Below are positions 52,107-63,000 of a stretch of 64,000 nucleotides of DNA, piece after piece. A program made the translations under genes and the position numbers. Position 1 is the first letter of the stretch. Each line of letters starts with the position of its first letter. The notes beneath the pieces were generated by a model that saw only the letters and a list, made by a program, of their open reading frames with translations, was not told where the DNA came from and made no database searches. The stretch is from NCBI RefSeq assembly GCF_014653785.1, contig NZ_BNAS01000004.1:76118-140117 (forward strand). The letters are read 5' to 3'. Origin of the DNA: Promicromonospora soli. GTDB lineage: Bacteria > Actinomycetota > Actinomycetes > Actinomycetales > Cellulomonadaceae.

Positions 52107-52142
52107 CCGCGCCGCACCAGTCCTGATGGGGACTGCCCCGCG

Positions 52143-53822
52143 TCAGCGACGCAGGGTCGGCAGCCCCAGCGAGACCGGGCCCGACCGCGCAGGCGCGCCG
52201 TGCGAGTGCTCGTCCTCTCCGCCGCCGAGCCGCGCCTTCTCCCGCGCCGCCCAGGCGTCGCCCGAGCGGGTCCGGCGCACCGGCAGGCCGTCGGTCAACG
52301 GCGAGTCCGCCAGCAGGTGGTGCGGGGCGGCCTTTGTCACGGTCACGGTCACCATGTCGCCGGGACGCGGCAGCCCTTCGGGCACGACGCCGGCCAGCCG
52401 CGGGTCGTCCAGGTTCGTCGGTGCCTGCGTGAGGTCGACGTCGGCGAGGTGCGCGCCCGGGTCGGGCAGCGTGGGCAGGCCGAAGTGCACCAGACGGTTG
52501 TCCGCGGCACGGCCCGACAGGCGGTGCATCGCGCCGTCCTTCCTGCCGGACCCCTCGGCGACGAGGACCTCGAGCGTGCGCCCCACCTGCTTGTCGGCCT
52601 CTTCCGCCCCGATGCGCTCCTGGAGGGCGAGCAGGCGCTCGAACCGCTCCTGCACCACCTCCTTGGGCAGCTGGTCCGCCATCGTCGCGGCCGGCGTGCC
52701 GGGGCGCGGCGAATACTGGAAGCTGAACGCCGAGCTGAAACGGGACGCCTCGACGACGCGCAGGGTCTCGGCGAAGTCCTCCTCGGTCTCGCCCGGGAAG
52801 CCGACGATGATGTCGGTGGTGATCGAGGCGTCCGGCATCGCTGCGCGGACCCGGTCGAGGATGCCGAGGAACTTCTCCGAACGGTAGGAGCGGCGCATCG
52901 CGCGCAGGATCCGGTCGGAGCCGGACTGCAGCGGCATGTGCAGCTGCGGCATCACGTTCGAGGTCTCGGCCATGGCGGCGATGACGTCGTCCGTGAACGC
53001 GGCCGGGTGCGGGGACGTGAACCGCACCCGCTCCAGGCCCTCGATCCGGCCGCACGCGCGCAGCAGCTTGGCGAACGCGCCCCGGTCGCCGAACTCGACG
53101 CCGTAGCTGTTCACGTTCTGCCCCAGCAGAGTCACCTCGATCGCGCCCGCGGCCACGAGCGCCTCCACCTCGGCGAGGATCTCGCCCGGACGGCGGTCAC
53201 GCTCCTTGCCCCGCAGGTGCGGCACTATGCAGAACGTGCAGGTGTTGTTGCAGCCCACCGAGATGCTGACCCAGCCGGCGTAGACGGACTCGCGCCTGGT
53301 CGGCAGCGTGGACGGGAAGACCTGCAGGGACTCGGCGATCTCCACCTGCGCCGCCTCGTTGTGCCGGGCGCGCTCCAGCAGCACCGGCAGTGCGTCGAGG
53401 TTGTGCGTGCCGAACACGACGTCGACCCACGGCGCCTTCGCCACGATGTCGCCGCGGTCCTTCTGGGCCAGGCATCCGCCCACGGCGATCTGCATGCCCG
53501 GACGCGCCGCCTTGATGCTCGCGAGCTGGCCCAGGTTCCCGTACAGCTTGGTGGCGGCGTTCTCGCGCACGGCGCACGTGTTGATCACGACGACGTCGGC
53601 CGCGTTCGCCGCCTCGTCCTGGCTGGACGCACGCGTGTAGCCGGCTTGTTCGAGCATGCCGGCCATGTGCTCCGAGTCGTGCACGTTCATCTGACACCCG
53701 AGGGTGCGCACCAGGTAGGTGCGCGGCGGCTGCTCGGACGCGTCATCGCGGACGGCGCTGTCGGTCCCGGGGTCGGTCGCAGCGGCGTCGAGCATGGCTG
53801 TGGGGAGGGTGGTCGTGGACAT
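52143..53822 (-). CDS. miaB: tRNA-2-methylthio-N6-dimethylallyladenosine synthase MiaB
   Basis: MiaB is a radical SAM enzyme with two Fe-S clusters that adds the methylthio group to i6A37. The N-terminal MTTase domain has its three cluster cysteines in [23 protein letters not shown] and [10 protein letters not shown]. The radical SAM motif is [20 protein letters not shown], and a TRAM domain follows near residue 440. The start at 53822 gives 559 residues, longer than usual because of about 35 extra residues at the start and a polar C-terminal tail. The much longer upstream open frame overlaps gluA antisense and is not coding. Confidence 0.95.
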   Translation of the reverse strand: MSTTTLPTAMLDAAATDPGTDSAVRDDASEQPPRTYLVRTLGCQMNVHDSEHMAGMLEQAGYTRASSQDEAANAADVVVINTCAVRENAATKLYGNLGQLASIKAARPGMQIAVGGCLAQKDRGDIVAKAPWVDVVFGTHNLDALPVLLERARHNEAAQVEIAESLQVFPSTLPTRRESVYAGWVSISVGCNNTCTFCIVPHLRGKERDRRPGEILAEVEALVAAGAIEVTLLGQNVNSYGVEFGDRGAFAKLLRACGRIEGLERVRFTSPHPAAFTDDVIAAMAETSNVMPQLHMPLQSGSDRILRAMRRSYRSEKFLGILDRVRAAMPDASITTDIIVGFPGETEEDFAETLRVVEASRFSSAFSFQYSPRPGTPAATMADQLPKEVVQERFERLLALQERIGAEEADKQVGRTLEVLVAEGSGRKDGAMHRLSGRAADNRLVHFGLPTLPDPGAHLADVDLTQAPTNLDDPRLAGVVPEGLPRPGDMVTVTVTKAAPHHLLADSPLTDGLPVRRTRSGDAWAAREKARLGGGEDEHSHGAPARSGPVSLGLPTLRR

Positions 53823-53924
53823 CCCGTCGATTTTACGACCCCTGTCGAGTCGCGCTGAACAGGGTCGTTCTCTCGCATAGCGGGCATCTGTTACCGAAAC
53901 GTTGTGCTGTGATGACCGGTCGAC

Positions 53925-53960
53925 TTGGCCGTTGAAACATCGGATCGTTAGGTTCAAGGG
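53925..53960 (+). promoter_or_regulatory. Leaderless promoter of gluA
   Basis: TTGGCC (53925-53930), an 18-base gap and TAGGTT (53949-53954) are followed by six bases and then the gluA ATG. Transcription should therefore start at the A of the start codon. No separate Shine-Dalgarno is present at useful distance. Confidence 0.5.
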
Positions 53961-54776
53961 ATGGACCAGAGCACCTCGGCCGCCGGCCAACCGACGGCCG
54001 ACGAGATCACGGACGCTCCGACGTCGGATCGCGCCCTCGGGGCGCCCCTCGTGGAGCTGAAGCGTGTAAACAAGCACTTCGGCGCGCTGCACGTCTTGCA
54101 GAACATCGACCTCACCGTCCGCAAGGGCGAGGTGCTGGTCGTGATCGGCCCGTCCGGCTCCGGCAAGTCCACGCTGTGCCGGGCGATCAACCGCCTCGAG
54201 ACCATCGACGACGGCACCATCGCCATCGACGGCAAGGAGCTGCCCGAAGAGGGCAAGGCCCTCGCGAAGCTGCGGGCCGAGGTCGGCATGGTCTTCCAGT
54301 CGTTCAACCTGTTCGCGCACAAGACCGTGCTCGACAACGTGACGCTCGGACCGCGCAAGGTCCGCGGGATGAGCAAGAAGGCCGCCGAGGAGCATGCCCG
54401 CAAGCTGCTCGACCGCGTGGGTGTCGGCAACCAGGCGGGCAAGATGCCCGCACAGCTGTCGGGCGGCCAGCAGCAGCGCGTGGCGATCGCACGTGCCCTC
54501 GCGATGCAGCCCAAGGTCATGCTCTTCGACGAGCCGACGTCGGCGCTCGACCCCGAGATGATCAACGAGGTCCTCGACGCCATGGTGGCGCTCGCCCAGG
54601 AGGGCATGACCATGATCGTCGTCACGCACGAGATGGGCTTCGCCCGCAAGGCCGCGAACCGCGTGGTCTTCATGGCGGACGGCCAGATCGTCGAAGAAGC
54701 TCCGCCCGAGGAGTTCTTCACGGCGCCCAAGAGCGAGCGGGCGCGCGACTTCCTCTCCAAGATCCTGACTCACTGA
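53961..54776 (+). CDS. gluA: Glutamate ABC transporter ATP-binding protein GluA
   Basis: This is the ATPase of a polar amino acid importer. The 271-residue product has Walker [16 protein letters not shown], the Q-loop [14 protein letters not shown], signature [15 protein letters not shown], Walker [14 protein letters not shown] and the switch His in [11 protein letters not shown] 25-residue acidic lead precedes the domain. It is the first gene of gluABCD, whose homologue in Corynebacterium takes up glutamate. Confidence 0.93.
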   Translation: MDQSTSAAGQPTADEITDAPTSDRALGAPLVELKRVNKHFGALHVLQNIDLTVRKGEVLVVIGPSGSGKSTLCRAINRLETIDDGTIAIDGKELPEEGKALAKLRAEVGMVFQSFNLFAHKTVLDNVTLGPRKVRGMSKKAAEEHARKLLDRVGVGNQAGKMPAQLSGGQQQRVAIARALAMQPKVMLFDEPTSALDPEMINEVLDAMVALAQEGMTMIVVTHEMGFARKAANRVVFMADGQIVEEAPPEEFFTAPKSERARDFLSKILTH

Positions 54777-54856
54777 TCATTCACTGACTGATCTTTCACT
54801 GACTGATCCCAGCCAAGGGGTTTCCGTACCGGGACCCGAACTACCGAAGGGGAATC

Positions 54857-55714
54857 ATGCGTAAGCACACCATGGGGCTGCTGGCGATTGCGGCGGCGTC
54901 TTCTCTCGTCCTGTCAGCTTGTGGCGGCGCCGAGCCCGGCGAGCCGACTGGCGACGACACTGCCGCCGCAGGCGGCGGCGAGACCATCCGCATCGGTATC
55001 AAGTACGACCAGCCTGGCCTGGGCCTGCAGGAAGGTGACACGTTCACTGGCTTCGACACCGATGTCGCCCGCTACGTGGCTGACAAGCTCGGCTACGCCG
55101 AGGACCAGATCGAATGGGTCGAGACCATCTCCGCCAACCGCGAGACGGCGCTGCAGAACGACGAAGTGGACATGATCTTCGCCACCTACTCGATCAACGA
55201 CGAGCGCAAGGAGCTCATCGATTTCGCCGGCCCGTACTTCGTCGCCGGCCAGGACCTGCTGGTCTCGGTCGACAACACCGACATCACGGGCCCGGAGGAC
55301 CTGGAGGGCAAGAACCTCTGCTCGGTCACCGGATCGACCTCGGCGGAGAACATCAAGGCCGAGTACGCCGAGGGCGTGCAGCTCGTGGAGCGCCCTGGCT
55401 ACGCCGACTGCGCGACTGCCCTCGCCTCCGGCGCGGTCGACGCCGTCACCACTGACGACATCATCCTCGCCGGCCTGGCCGCGGCCGAGGAGAACGCCGG
55501 CAAGTTCAAGGTCGTCGGCAACCCGTTCTCCGAGGAGCGCTACGGCGTGGGGCTGCCCGACGGCAGCACGGACACCTGCGAGGAGGTCAACGCCGCGATC
55601 ACCGAGATGATCGAGGACGGGACCTGGGAGGAGCTGGTGACCGCTAACACCGAGGGCACCGGCTACGTCCCGAACGACGAGCTGAACCCGCCGACGCCGG
55701 ACGAGTGCGAGTGA
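54857..55714 (+). CDS. gluB: Glutamate ABC transporter substrate-binding lipoprotein GluB
   Basis: The signal peptide MRKHTMGLLAIAAASS ends in the lipobox LSAC with Cys22 as the anchor, so the mature protein is a lipoprotein outside the membrane. The family 3 binding fold is shown by GIKYDQPGLGLQEGDTFTGF, the DVARYVADKLGY segment and DMIFATYSINDERKELIDFA. Asp/Arg ligand-type residues are consistent with acidic amino acid binding, as in GluB of Corynebacterium. The length is 285 residues. The gap of 80 bases from gluA includes repeated CACTGACTGAT units. Confidence 0.93.
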   Translation: MRKHTMGLLAIAAASSLVLSACGGAEPGEPTGDDTAAAGGGETIRIGIKYDQPGLGLQEGDTFTGFDTDVARYVADKLGYAEDQIEWVETISANRETALQNDEVDMIFATYSINDERKELIDFAGPYFVAGQDLLVSVDNTDITGPEDLEGKNLCSVTGSTSAENIKAEYAEGVQLVERPGYADCATALASGAVDAVTTDDIILAGLAAAEENAGKFKVVGNPFSEERYGVGLPDGSTDTCEEVNAAITEMIEDGTWEELVTANTEGTGYVPNDELNPPTPDECE

Positions 55715-55851
55715 CCTTCCTGACCGACGTCTGACCACCGTGCCCGACGCCGGACCATCCGCCCCCGGGCGGCCGCCGGTCCCGCGTCGGGCACGCCGGG
55801 CGTCGTCGGCCCTGCCGCAACGCCCCTGACCATCCCTCCTGAAAGGTGACC

Positions 55852-56541
55852 GTGGACGACCTCCTCGCCGGGTTCGCCGAGCTCTTCGCGCAGTACGACG
55901 TGCTGGCCGCGTTCTGGGTCAACATCCAGCTCACGTTCTGGGCCGCAATTCTGTCCCTGGTCCTCGGCACCGTTCTCGCGCTGATGCGCATCTCACCCAT
56001 CGCGTCGCTCCAGTGGGCCGGTACCGCCTACGTGACCATCTTCCGCAACACGCCGCTGACGATCATCCTCACGTTCACGTACCTGGTGGTGTTCGCGCAG
56101 CTCGGGATCGCTCTCTCGGACGACCTCAACGCCACGTTCTTCTGGTACGCGGTGATCGGCCTGGCCGTCTACCACGCGGCGTTCGTCTGCGAGGCCATCC
56201 GCTCCGGCGTGAACACCGTGCCGGTGGGCCAGGCCGAGGCCGCGCGTGCGATCGGCCTCTCGTTCCTGCCCGCGGCGAGCATGGTCATCCTCCCGCAGGC
56301 GTTCCGCGGCGCCATCGCGCCGCTCGGCAACACGCTCATCGCGCTGCTGAAGAACTCGACCGTCGCAGTCGCCGCCTCGGTCGCGAACGAGACGTCGTCG
56401 CTGATGAGGACCATGATCGAGTTCCGGCCGGACCTCATGGTCGCGATCTTCCTGCTGTTCGCGATCGGCTACGTCATCCTGGTGATCCCGATCGGCCTGA
56501 CCACTACCTGGCTGTCCACCAAGCTGGCGGTGAAGCGATGA
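55852..56541 (+). CDS. gluC: Glutamate ABC transporter permease GluC
   Basis: This is a five-helix inner-membrane permease of the HisMQ type. The 229-residue product has the N-terminal FWVNIQLTFWAAILSLVLG and the coupling-loop EAA motif EAARAIGLSFLPAASMVILP. The start is GTG at 55852 because AAAGG lies five bases upstream; a GTG two codons before overlaps that site. The stop overlaps gluD as ATGA. The 137 bases between gluB and gluC contain GC-rich symmetric sequence but no gene. Confidence 0.92.
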   Translation: MDDLLAGFAELFAQYDVLAAFWVNIQLTFWAAILSLVLGTVLALMRISPIASLQWAGTAYVTIFRNTPLTIILTFTYLVVFAQLGIALSDDLNATFFWYAVIGLAVYHAAFVCEAIRSGVNTVPVGQAEAARAIGLSFLPAASMVILPQAFRGAIAPLGNTLIALLKNSTVAVAASVANETSSLMRTMIEFRPDLMVAIFLLFAIGYVILVIPIGLTTTWLSTKLAVKR

Positions 56542-57449
56542 CCGCGTCCGTCCTCTTCGACACTTCCGGTCCGCGCGCCCGCGCACGGGCACGGGTCGGC
56601 AACATTGTCTCAGCACTGGCGGTGCTCGCCGGGCTCTGCTGGGTGGCCTACGTGCTGTACACCAAGGGTCAGTTCGCACCGTCGCTCTGGCAGAACGCCG
56701 TATCCGCCGAGGCGTGGCAGTTCTACTACCTGCCGGGCCTGCAGAACACGCTGCGGTCGGCGCTGTTCGCCACGGTGGGGGCGGTCGTCTTCGGCATCGT
56801 CTTCGGCGTTGGACGGCTGTCGCAGATCCGTGCGGTCCGGTGGTTCTCGGGCGTCATCGTGGAGTTCTTCCGCGCGGTGCCCGTGCTGCTGATGATGATC
56901 TTCTTCTACATGTTCTTCTCGGCGCAGGCCCAGTGGATCGCCGACCGGCCGTTCGCAGCGGTGGTGGTGGCTCTGGTCCTGTACAACGGCTCCGTCATCG
57001 CGGAGCTGGTCCGGGCCGGCGTCGGAAACCTACCGAAGGGGCAGGGCGAGGCGGGGCTCTCGATCGGCCTGACGCCCGGACAGACGCTCCGCTCGGTCCA
57101 GCTTCCGCAGGCTCTCGTCGCCATGCTCCCCGCGATGGTGTCACAGCTCGTGGTGGTGCTCAAGGACTCGGCGCTCGGCCAGATCATCCTTTACCCCGAG
57201 CTGCTCCGGTCCGCCCAGATCCTCTCGTCCAAGGAGCAGAACCCGCTGCAGGCGCTGGTCGTCGTGGCGATCGTGTTCATCGTGATCAACTGGCTGCTCA
57301 CCGTTCTGGCGCACCGGCTCGCGAGGCTGCTGTCCAGCCGGACGGCGGGGGCCACGATCGAGGGCACAGGCATCGGGAACCCGGCGGCCGTGGCCGGTGG
57401 ACCGATTGGCGGGGGCCCTGGCCCAGGCTCGGGCATCGGCGGCGGCTGA
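56538..57449 (+). CDS. gluD: Glutamate ABC transporter permease GluD
   Basis: This is the second permease of the heterodimeric channel with GluC. The 303-residue product has a first transmembrane helix (IVSALAVLAGLCWVAYVLY), the FRAVPVLLMMIFFYMFFS segment and the EAA loop GEAGLSIGLTPGQTLRSVQL. A Gly/Pro-rich C-terminal tail ends it. The ATG at 56538 overlaps the gluC stop. It is the last gene of gluABCD and is followed by a strong terminator. Confidence 0.92.
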   Translation: MTASVLFDTSGPRARARARVGNIVSALAVLAGLCWVAYVLYTKGQFAPSLWQNAVSAEAWQFYYLPGLQNTLRSALFATVGAVVFGIVFGVGRLSQIRAVRWFSGVIVEFFRAVPVLLMMIFFYMFFSAQAQWIADRPFAAVVVALVLYNGSVIAELVRAGVGNLPKGQGEAGLSIGLTPGQTLRSVQLPQALVAMLPAMVSQLVVVLKDSALGQIILYPELLRSAQILSSKEQNPLQALVVVAIVFIVINWLLTVLAHRLARLLSSRTAGATIEGTGIGNPAAVAGGPIGGGPGPGSGIGGG

Positions 57450-57493
57450 CGCGAGGCGTGGGCGTCGCTCGATGCCCTGCCCTCGGCGGATGT

Positions 57494-57533
57494 GCCAGAG
57501 GCGCTCCAGCAAGTGTGCTGGAGCGCCTCTGGC
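57494..57533. terminator. Strong hairpin terminator between gluD and recX
   Basis: GCCAGAGGCGCTCCAGCA (57494-57511) and its exact complement at 57516-57533 make an 18-base perfect stem with an AGTG loop. It lies between convergent operons and probably serves both. Short direct repeats CCGATGCGGTTGCG follow. Confidence 0.9.
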
Positions 57534-57594
57534 GTGTCTCTGGCGTGTCGCGCCCGATGCGGTTGCGGCGCGTCCGATGCGGTTGCGTGCCGGC

Positions 57595-58263
57595 TCAGTC
57601 GATCTCGACGCCCATCAGGTCGTCCGTCTCCTCGCCCTCCGCGGCGAGCGCGTCACGGACCAGCTCGAACGCCAGGCCGGGCGCGTAACCCTTCCGGGCC
57701 AGCGAGCCGACGGCGCGGCGCACCCGCACCTGCCGTTCGAGACCGCGCGTGCGGGTGATGAGCTTGGCGGCCAGCTTCGCGCCCGCTACCCGCTCGTCGT
57801 CCGGGTCGAGCTGGTCCAGCGCCTCGGTGGCCGTGTCCTCGTTGATGCCCCGCCTGCGCAGTTCCGCGGCGATGCCGCGGCGGGCAAGCCCCCGCTCGGC
57901 GTGCCGGGTGCGGACGATGGTCTCTGCGTACGTCGCGTCGTCCACCAGGCCCACCTCGTCGAACCGGTCGAGCACCTGCACGACGACGTCCTCCGGGTAC
58001 CCCTTACGGGCCAGCGACTGCTCGAGCTCGCGGCGGGACCGCTGAGCGGCCGTCAGGATCCGGAGGACTGCCTCACGGGCCTTCTCGACGGCGTCGTCCC
58101 GGCTGATCTCGCCGGCCTCCAGGCGCTCCGCGACGGTTCGCCGTGGCTCTCGGTCGGCGCTGCCGCGACGGCCGCGACCGCCCGTCCGGCCGCCCTCCTG
58201 GGTGGCCGGACGGCCCCGACGCTTCCCCACGCCGGGACCATCCGCTGGATCACCGTACTGCAC
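57595..58263 (-). CDS. recX: RecA regulator RecX
   Basis: RecX limits RecA filament growth. The 222-residue product has a basic Gly/Arg-rich lead and the tandem three-helix repeats of the family: LTAAQRSRRELEQSLARKGY, VLDRFDEVGLVDDATYAETI and RRGIAAELRRRGINEDTATE. It ends LLMG-like (DDLMGVEID). The GTG at 58263 is separated from the recA stop by one base. A long Arg/Pro-rich extension upstream is a shadow of recA. Confidence 0.9.
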   Translation of the reverse strand: MQYGDPADGPGVGKRRGRPATQEGGRTGGRGRRGSADREPRRTVAERLEAGEISRDDAVEKAREAVLRILTAAQRSRRELEQSLARKGYPEDVVVQVLDRFDEVGLVDDATYAETIVRTRHAERGLARRGIAAELRRRGINEDTATEALDQLDPDDERVAGAKLAAKLITRTRGLERQVRVRRAVGSLARKGYAPGLAFELVRDALAAEGEETDDLMGVEID

Positions 58264-58264
58264 G

Positions 58265-59485
58265 TCAGAACGGTGCCTTCTCGGCGGCCGCCTCCGCCTT
58301 CTCAGCGGTCTTCGACACCGCCGGCTTGGTGGCTCTTGAACGTGCGGCGGTCGACTTGGTGGCCTTCGCCGTGGTGGTCGTCCGGGAGGATGAGCTCGCA
58401 GCCGCGACGGTGCCCGTGGCCGGTCCGGTCTCGGTGGTGGTCGTGGCGGCAGCAGCACCCGTGCCCTGGTCCGCCGGGGCGTCGACCTTCGGTCCCACGC
58501 CCAGCTTCTCCTTGACGCGCTTCTCGATGTCGTTGGCGAGGTCGGGGTTGTCGCGCAGGAAGGCCCGCGCGTTCTCCTTGCCCTGGCCGAGCTGGTCACC
58601 CTCGTAGGTGAACCACGAACCGGACTTGCGCACGAAGCCGTGCTCCACGCCCATGTCGATGAGGCCGCCCTCGCGGGAGATGCCGTGGCCGTACAGGATG
58701 TCGAACTCCGCCTGCTTGAACGGCGGGGCCATCTTGTTCTTGACGACCTTCACCCGGGTGCGGTTGCCGACCGCGTCAGTACCCTCCTTGAGGGTCTCGA
58801 TGCGGCGGATGTCGAGCCGGACCGATGCGTAGAACTTCAGCGCCTTGCCACCGGTGGTGGTCTCGGGCGAGCCGAAGAACACGCCGATCTTCTCGCGCAG
58901 CTGGTTGATGAAGATGGCCGTCGTCCCGGACGAGCTGAGCGCACCCGTGATCTTGCGCAGGGCCTGCGACATGAGGCGGGCCTGCAGACCAACGTGGCTG
59001 TCACCCATCTCGCCCTCGATCTCGGCCTTGGGTGTCAGTGCGGCGACGGAGTCGATCACGATGATGTCGAGCGCGCCGGAGCGGATCAGCATGTCCGTGA
59101 TCTCCAGGGCCTGCTCGCCGGTGTCCGGCTGCGAGACCAGGAGCGCGTCGGTGTCGACGCCGAGCTTCTTGGCGTAGTCCGGGTCCAGCGCGTGCTCGGC
59201 GTCGATGAACGCCGCGATGCCACCCTGGCGCTGCGCGCTGGCCACCGCGTGCAGCGCGATGGTCGTCTTGCCCGAGGACTCCGGACCGTAGATCTCGACG
59301 ACGCGGCCGCGGGGCAGGCCGCCGATACCGAGCGCCACGTCGAGGGCGATGGAGCCGGTCGGGATCACCTCGATGGGCGCCCGGATCTCGTCGCCGAGGC
59401 GCATGACCGAGCCCTTGCCAAAGCTGCGGTCGATCTGAGCGAGGGCCGCTTCGAGGGCCTTGTCGCGATCTGCTGGTGCGGGCAT
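58265..59485 (-). CDS. recA: Recombinase RecA
   Basis: RecA forms filaments on single-stranded DNA, drives strand exchange and triggers LexA self-cleavage. The 406-residue product has Walker [10 protein letters not shown], the MAW region with Walker [20 protein letters not shown], loop L1 [16 protein letters not shown] and loop L2 with [20 protein letters not shown]. There is no intein. The last 65 residues or so are an Ala/Thr/Lys-rich low-complexity tail ending EAAAEKAPF, longer and more basic than the usual acidic tail. The start ATG at 59485 has GAAGG eight bases upstream. It is transcribed with recX behind an SOS box. Confidence 0.98.
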   Translation of the reverse strand: MPAPADRDKALEAALAQIDRSFGKGSVMRLGDEIRAPIEVIPTGSIALDVALGIGGLPRGRVVEIYGPESSGKTTIALHAVASAQRQGGIAAFIDAEHALDPDYAKKLGVDTDALLVSQPDTGEQALEITDMLIRSGALDIIVIDSVAALTPKAEIEGEMGDSHVGLQARLMSQALRKITGALSSSGTTAIFINQLREKIGVFFGSPETTTGGKALKFYASVRLDIRRIETLKEGTDAVGNRTRVKVVKNKMAPPFKQAEFDILYGHGISREGGLIDMGVEHGFVRKSGSWFTYEGDQLGQGKENARAFLRDNPDLANDIEKRVKEKLGVGPKVDAPADQGTGAAAATTTTETGPATGTVAAASSSSRTTTTAKATKSTAARSRATKPAVSKTAEKAEAAAEKAPF

Positions 59486-59633
59486 GTGCAACACCTTCGG
59501 TTTCGGGGCGCTCTGTGTGCGCCGGCGTGGATGGCTCTGTACGTCGTGACGACCGTACGCGGAGCCACTGACACGAACGCCTTCTCCGGCCGCCGCCTGT
59601 GGACGACGTTCCGAAATCCGTGCCTGTGGTCAA

Positions 59634-59661
59634 AGTCTAGCCGAACGCCTGTTCGAGGCAA
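59634..59661 (-). promoter_or_regulatory. recA promoter with SOS box
   Basis: On the minus strand, TTGCCT (59661-59656), a 16-base gap and TAGACT (59639-59634) form the promoter. The gap plus flanking bases make the box TCGAACAGGCGTTCGG (59656-59641), one base from the consensus. LexA would sit exactly between -35 and -10. The leader to the recA start is about 140 bases with no gene. Confidence 0.85.
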
Positions 59662-59733
59662 GGCGGGACACACCGGTGTGTCGTGGGACATCTCACCGGG
59701 CTCGGCGGATCCGCTCGCCGGCTCGGGTTCCGC

Positions 59734-59970
59734 TTACCGGCGGGGCGGCGGAGCCTGCCGGTGCTTGTCCTTGCCCCACCGCTCGGTGTCGGGCACGTCG
59801 AGCGCATCGCACAGCGCGTGCCACACGTCGCGCGGCTCGTCGCCGTCGTCCAGGGCGACCGCCGGGGTGCGGCCGTCGAGCGCGGGCAGCATCTGCTCCC
59901 GCGCGAGAGCACGCCCGTATGCGGGACCGAAGACCTCGTCGATCAGCTGCCAGAAATCCCGTTCGCGCAC
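59734..59970 (-). CDS. DUF3046 family protein
   Basis: This 78-residue protein begins MRERDFWQLIDEVFGPAYGR and contains RDVWHALCDALDVPDTERWG, both hallmarks of DUF3046. The family is encoded beside recA in most actinobacteria. The function is unknown. It is divergent from the lhr helicase gene, with 77 bases between, and upstream of recA in the same direction, separated by 248 bases that contain the recA promoter. Confidence 0.92.
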   Translation of the reverse strand: MRERDFWQLIDEVFGPAYGRALAREQMLPALDGRTPAVALDDGDEPRDVWHALCDALDVPDTERWGKDKHRQAPPPRR

Positions 59971-60047
59971 TGGTCAACCCTACGTCCCCCGACGCTGGTC
60001 CTGAGCGCGTCCCGGTTCGTGTCAGTGGTCGGGGACAGAATGGGTCC

Positions 60048-63000
60048 ATGCCAACGCCCGACGGCTCGCTCTCCCGGTTCGGACCCGCCACCCGCACGTG
60101 GTTCACCGGAGCGTTCGCCCAGCCCACCGCCGCCCAGGCCGGTGCGTGGGACGCCGTCGCGCGCGACCAGCACGCACTCGTGGTGGCGCCGACCGGGTCG
60201 GGCAAGACGCTCGCGGCGTTCCTCTGGTCGATCGACCGGATCATGTCGGCTCCCCCGCCCAAGGAGCGGGCAAGCCGCTGCCGTGTCCTGTACGTGTCGC
60301 CGCTCAAAGCCCTGGCCGCGGACGTCCAGCGCAACCTGCGCTCCCCGCTGACGGGCATCCGGCAGGCCGCGGCCAGGGACGGCATCGAGGTCCCGGACGT
60401 CACCGTCGGCATGCGCACGGGTGACACGCCCGCCAACGAGCGGCGCTCGTTCGCCACCCGCCCGCCGGACATCCTCGTCACCACGCCGGAGTCGCTCTAC
60501 CTCATCCTCACCTCGTCGGCCCGCGCCGGGCTCGCAGGCGTGGAGACCGTGGTGCTCGACGAGATCCATGCCGTCGCGGGCACCAAGCGCGGCGCACACC
60601 TCGCCCTCAGCCTGGAGCGGCTCGACGCCCTGCTCGACCGGCCGGCGCAGCGCATCGGCCTGTCCGCAACGGTGCGCCCGGTCGAGGCCGTGGCCCGGTT
60701 CCTCGGCGGCGGGCGCAACGGCGCCTCGGCGCGCGAGGTCGCCGTCGTGCAGCCGCCGTCGCACAAGGAGTGGGCCATCGACGTCGTCGTGCCCGTCCCG
60801 GACCTCGCTGACCTCGACAGCGCGCCCACCCCCGACCTGTCCGACGCCGACTCGTCCGCGCCGGACGGCCAGGAGATCGACCTGTCGGGCGAGGCCACAC
60901 GCCCGCTGCGCCGGGCATCGGTCTGGCCGCACGTCGAGGAGCGCGTGGTCGACCTCGTGGCCGACCACACCTCCACCATCGTCTTCACGAACAACCGGCG
61001 GGGGGCGGAGCGGCTGACCGCCCGCATGAACGAGGTCTGGGCGCAGCGTCAGGGGCTGGACATCGCCGACCCGGCAGGCACCTGGGCCGCACTGGTGCCG
61101 GGCCAGTCGGGCACCGCCGCCGGCATCCCCCGGCCCGTGCCCGGGGAACGCGGCATGCCCGAGGCCGTCCCGGGCCAGGGTGAGACAGTCCTGGCGCGCG
61201 CCCACCATGGGTCGATGAGCCGCGCGGAGCGCACCCGCACCGAGACGGAGCTGAAGGAGGGCCGGCTGCCCGCCGTGGTCGCCACGTCCTCCCTGGAGCT
61301 GGGCATCGACATGGGTGCGGTAGACCTCGTTGTCCAGGTCGGGGCTCCGCCGTCGGTCGCGAGCGGGCTGCAGCGCATCGGCCGCGCGGGGCACCAGGTG
61401 GGCGCGGTGTCCAAGGGCGTCGTCTTCCCGCTGTTCCGGGGCGACCTCGTGCCGGCGACCGTCATCGCGCAGCGCATGCGTACGGGCGCGATCGAGCACA
61501 TGCACGTCCCCACCAACCCGCTCGACGTCCTGGCGCAGCAGGTGGTGGCCGCGCTCGCCATGGACGACTGGAACGAGGCCGACCTGCTCGCCCTGGTCCG
61601 CCGTGCCGCGCCGTTCGCACACCTCGGCGACGCCACGTGGCGTGCGGTGCTCGACATGCTCGCGGGCCGCTACCCCAGCGAGGACTTCGCCGAGCTCCGC
61701 GCCCGCATCATCTGGGACCGCGCCACAGGCATGCTGCACGGCCGGCCCGGCGCGCTGCGGCTGGCCGCCACGAGCGGCGGCACCATCCCGGACAAGGGGG
61801 CCTACGGCGTATTCCTCGCCACGGAGACGCCTGACGGCGGTACAACGCTCACCGACAGCGTGACGGGGAGCGGCGGCACCAACCGCAACCGCGGCGGCAA
61901 GCGGGTCGGCGAGCTCGACGAGGAGATGGTCTACGAGTCCCGTGTCGGCGACACGTTCACGCTGGGGTCGAGCACGTGGCGCATCGAGGAGATCACCACC
62001 GACCGCGTGCTGGTCACCCCGGCGCCCGGCCTGCCCGGACGCCTGCCCTTCTGGAAGGGTGACGCCCCGGGCCGCCCGGCCGAGCTCGGGCGCGCGGTCG
62101 GCGCGTTCGTCCGCGAGGCCGACGCCGCCCTGGCCGCCGACCCCAGCGCCGGGCGCAAGCACCTGCGCGAGGCCGGTCTCGACGACTGGGCCGCGGACAA
62201 CCTCGCCGCGTACCTCACCGAGCAGCGGCTGGGCACGGGCCGTGTGCCCGACGACCGCACGGTGGTGGTGGAACGGTTCCGGGACGAGCTCGGCGACTGG
62301 CGCGTGGTGATCCACTCGCCGCTCGGCGCGCGCGTGCACGCGCCGTGGGCGCTCGTGATCGCCGCCCGGCTGCGGGCGCGGTTCGGCCTGGACGTGGCCG
62401 CCATGCACTCGGACGACGGGATAGTGCTGCGGCTGCCGGACTCCAGCGGCGGCTGGGAGGGCGACCCGTGGGACGTGAGCGCCGCCCCGTCCGCGGACGG
62501 CTTCGGCAGCGACGGCGAGCCGGCGCACGCGCAGCACACATCCGGGCGGGTCACCCTCGAGGACCTGCTCCTGGACCCGGACGAGGTGCTCGGTGCCGTG
62601 CGGGACGAGCTGGGCTCGTCGGTGATGTTCGCCGCGCGGTTCCGCGAGGCAGCGGCTCGCGCCCTCCTGCTGCCCCGGCGTCGGCCGGACAAGCGGCAGC
62701 CGCTGTGGCAGCAGCGCCAGCGGTCCGCCCAGCTGCTGGAGGTGGCGAGCCAGTTCCCGGACTTCCCGATAGTGCTGGAGGCGGCCCGCGAGTGCCTGCA
62801 GGACGACTTCGACGTCACCGCCCTGGCCGACCTCATGCGCGAGATCGCCGCGGGCGGCGTCCGGGTCGTGGAGGTCACGACGCCCACGCCGTCGCCGTTC
62901 GCGCAGTCGCTCCTGTTCGGCTACACGGCCCAGTTCCTGTACGACGGCGACGCGCCCCTGGCCGAACGCCGTGCGGCCGCGCTGTCGCTCGACCCGGAGC

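Noticed and set aside
52107-52142. Hairpin CAGTCC/GGACTG between the second YbjN gene and miaB
   Set aside because: Only a six-base stem; too weak to call a terminator with confidence.
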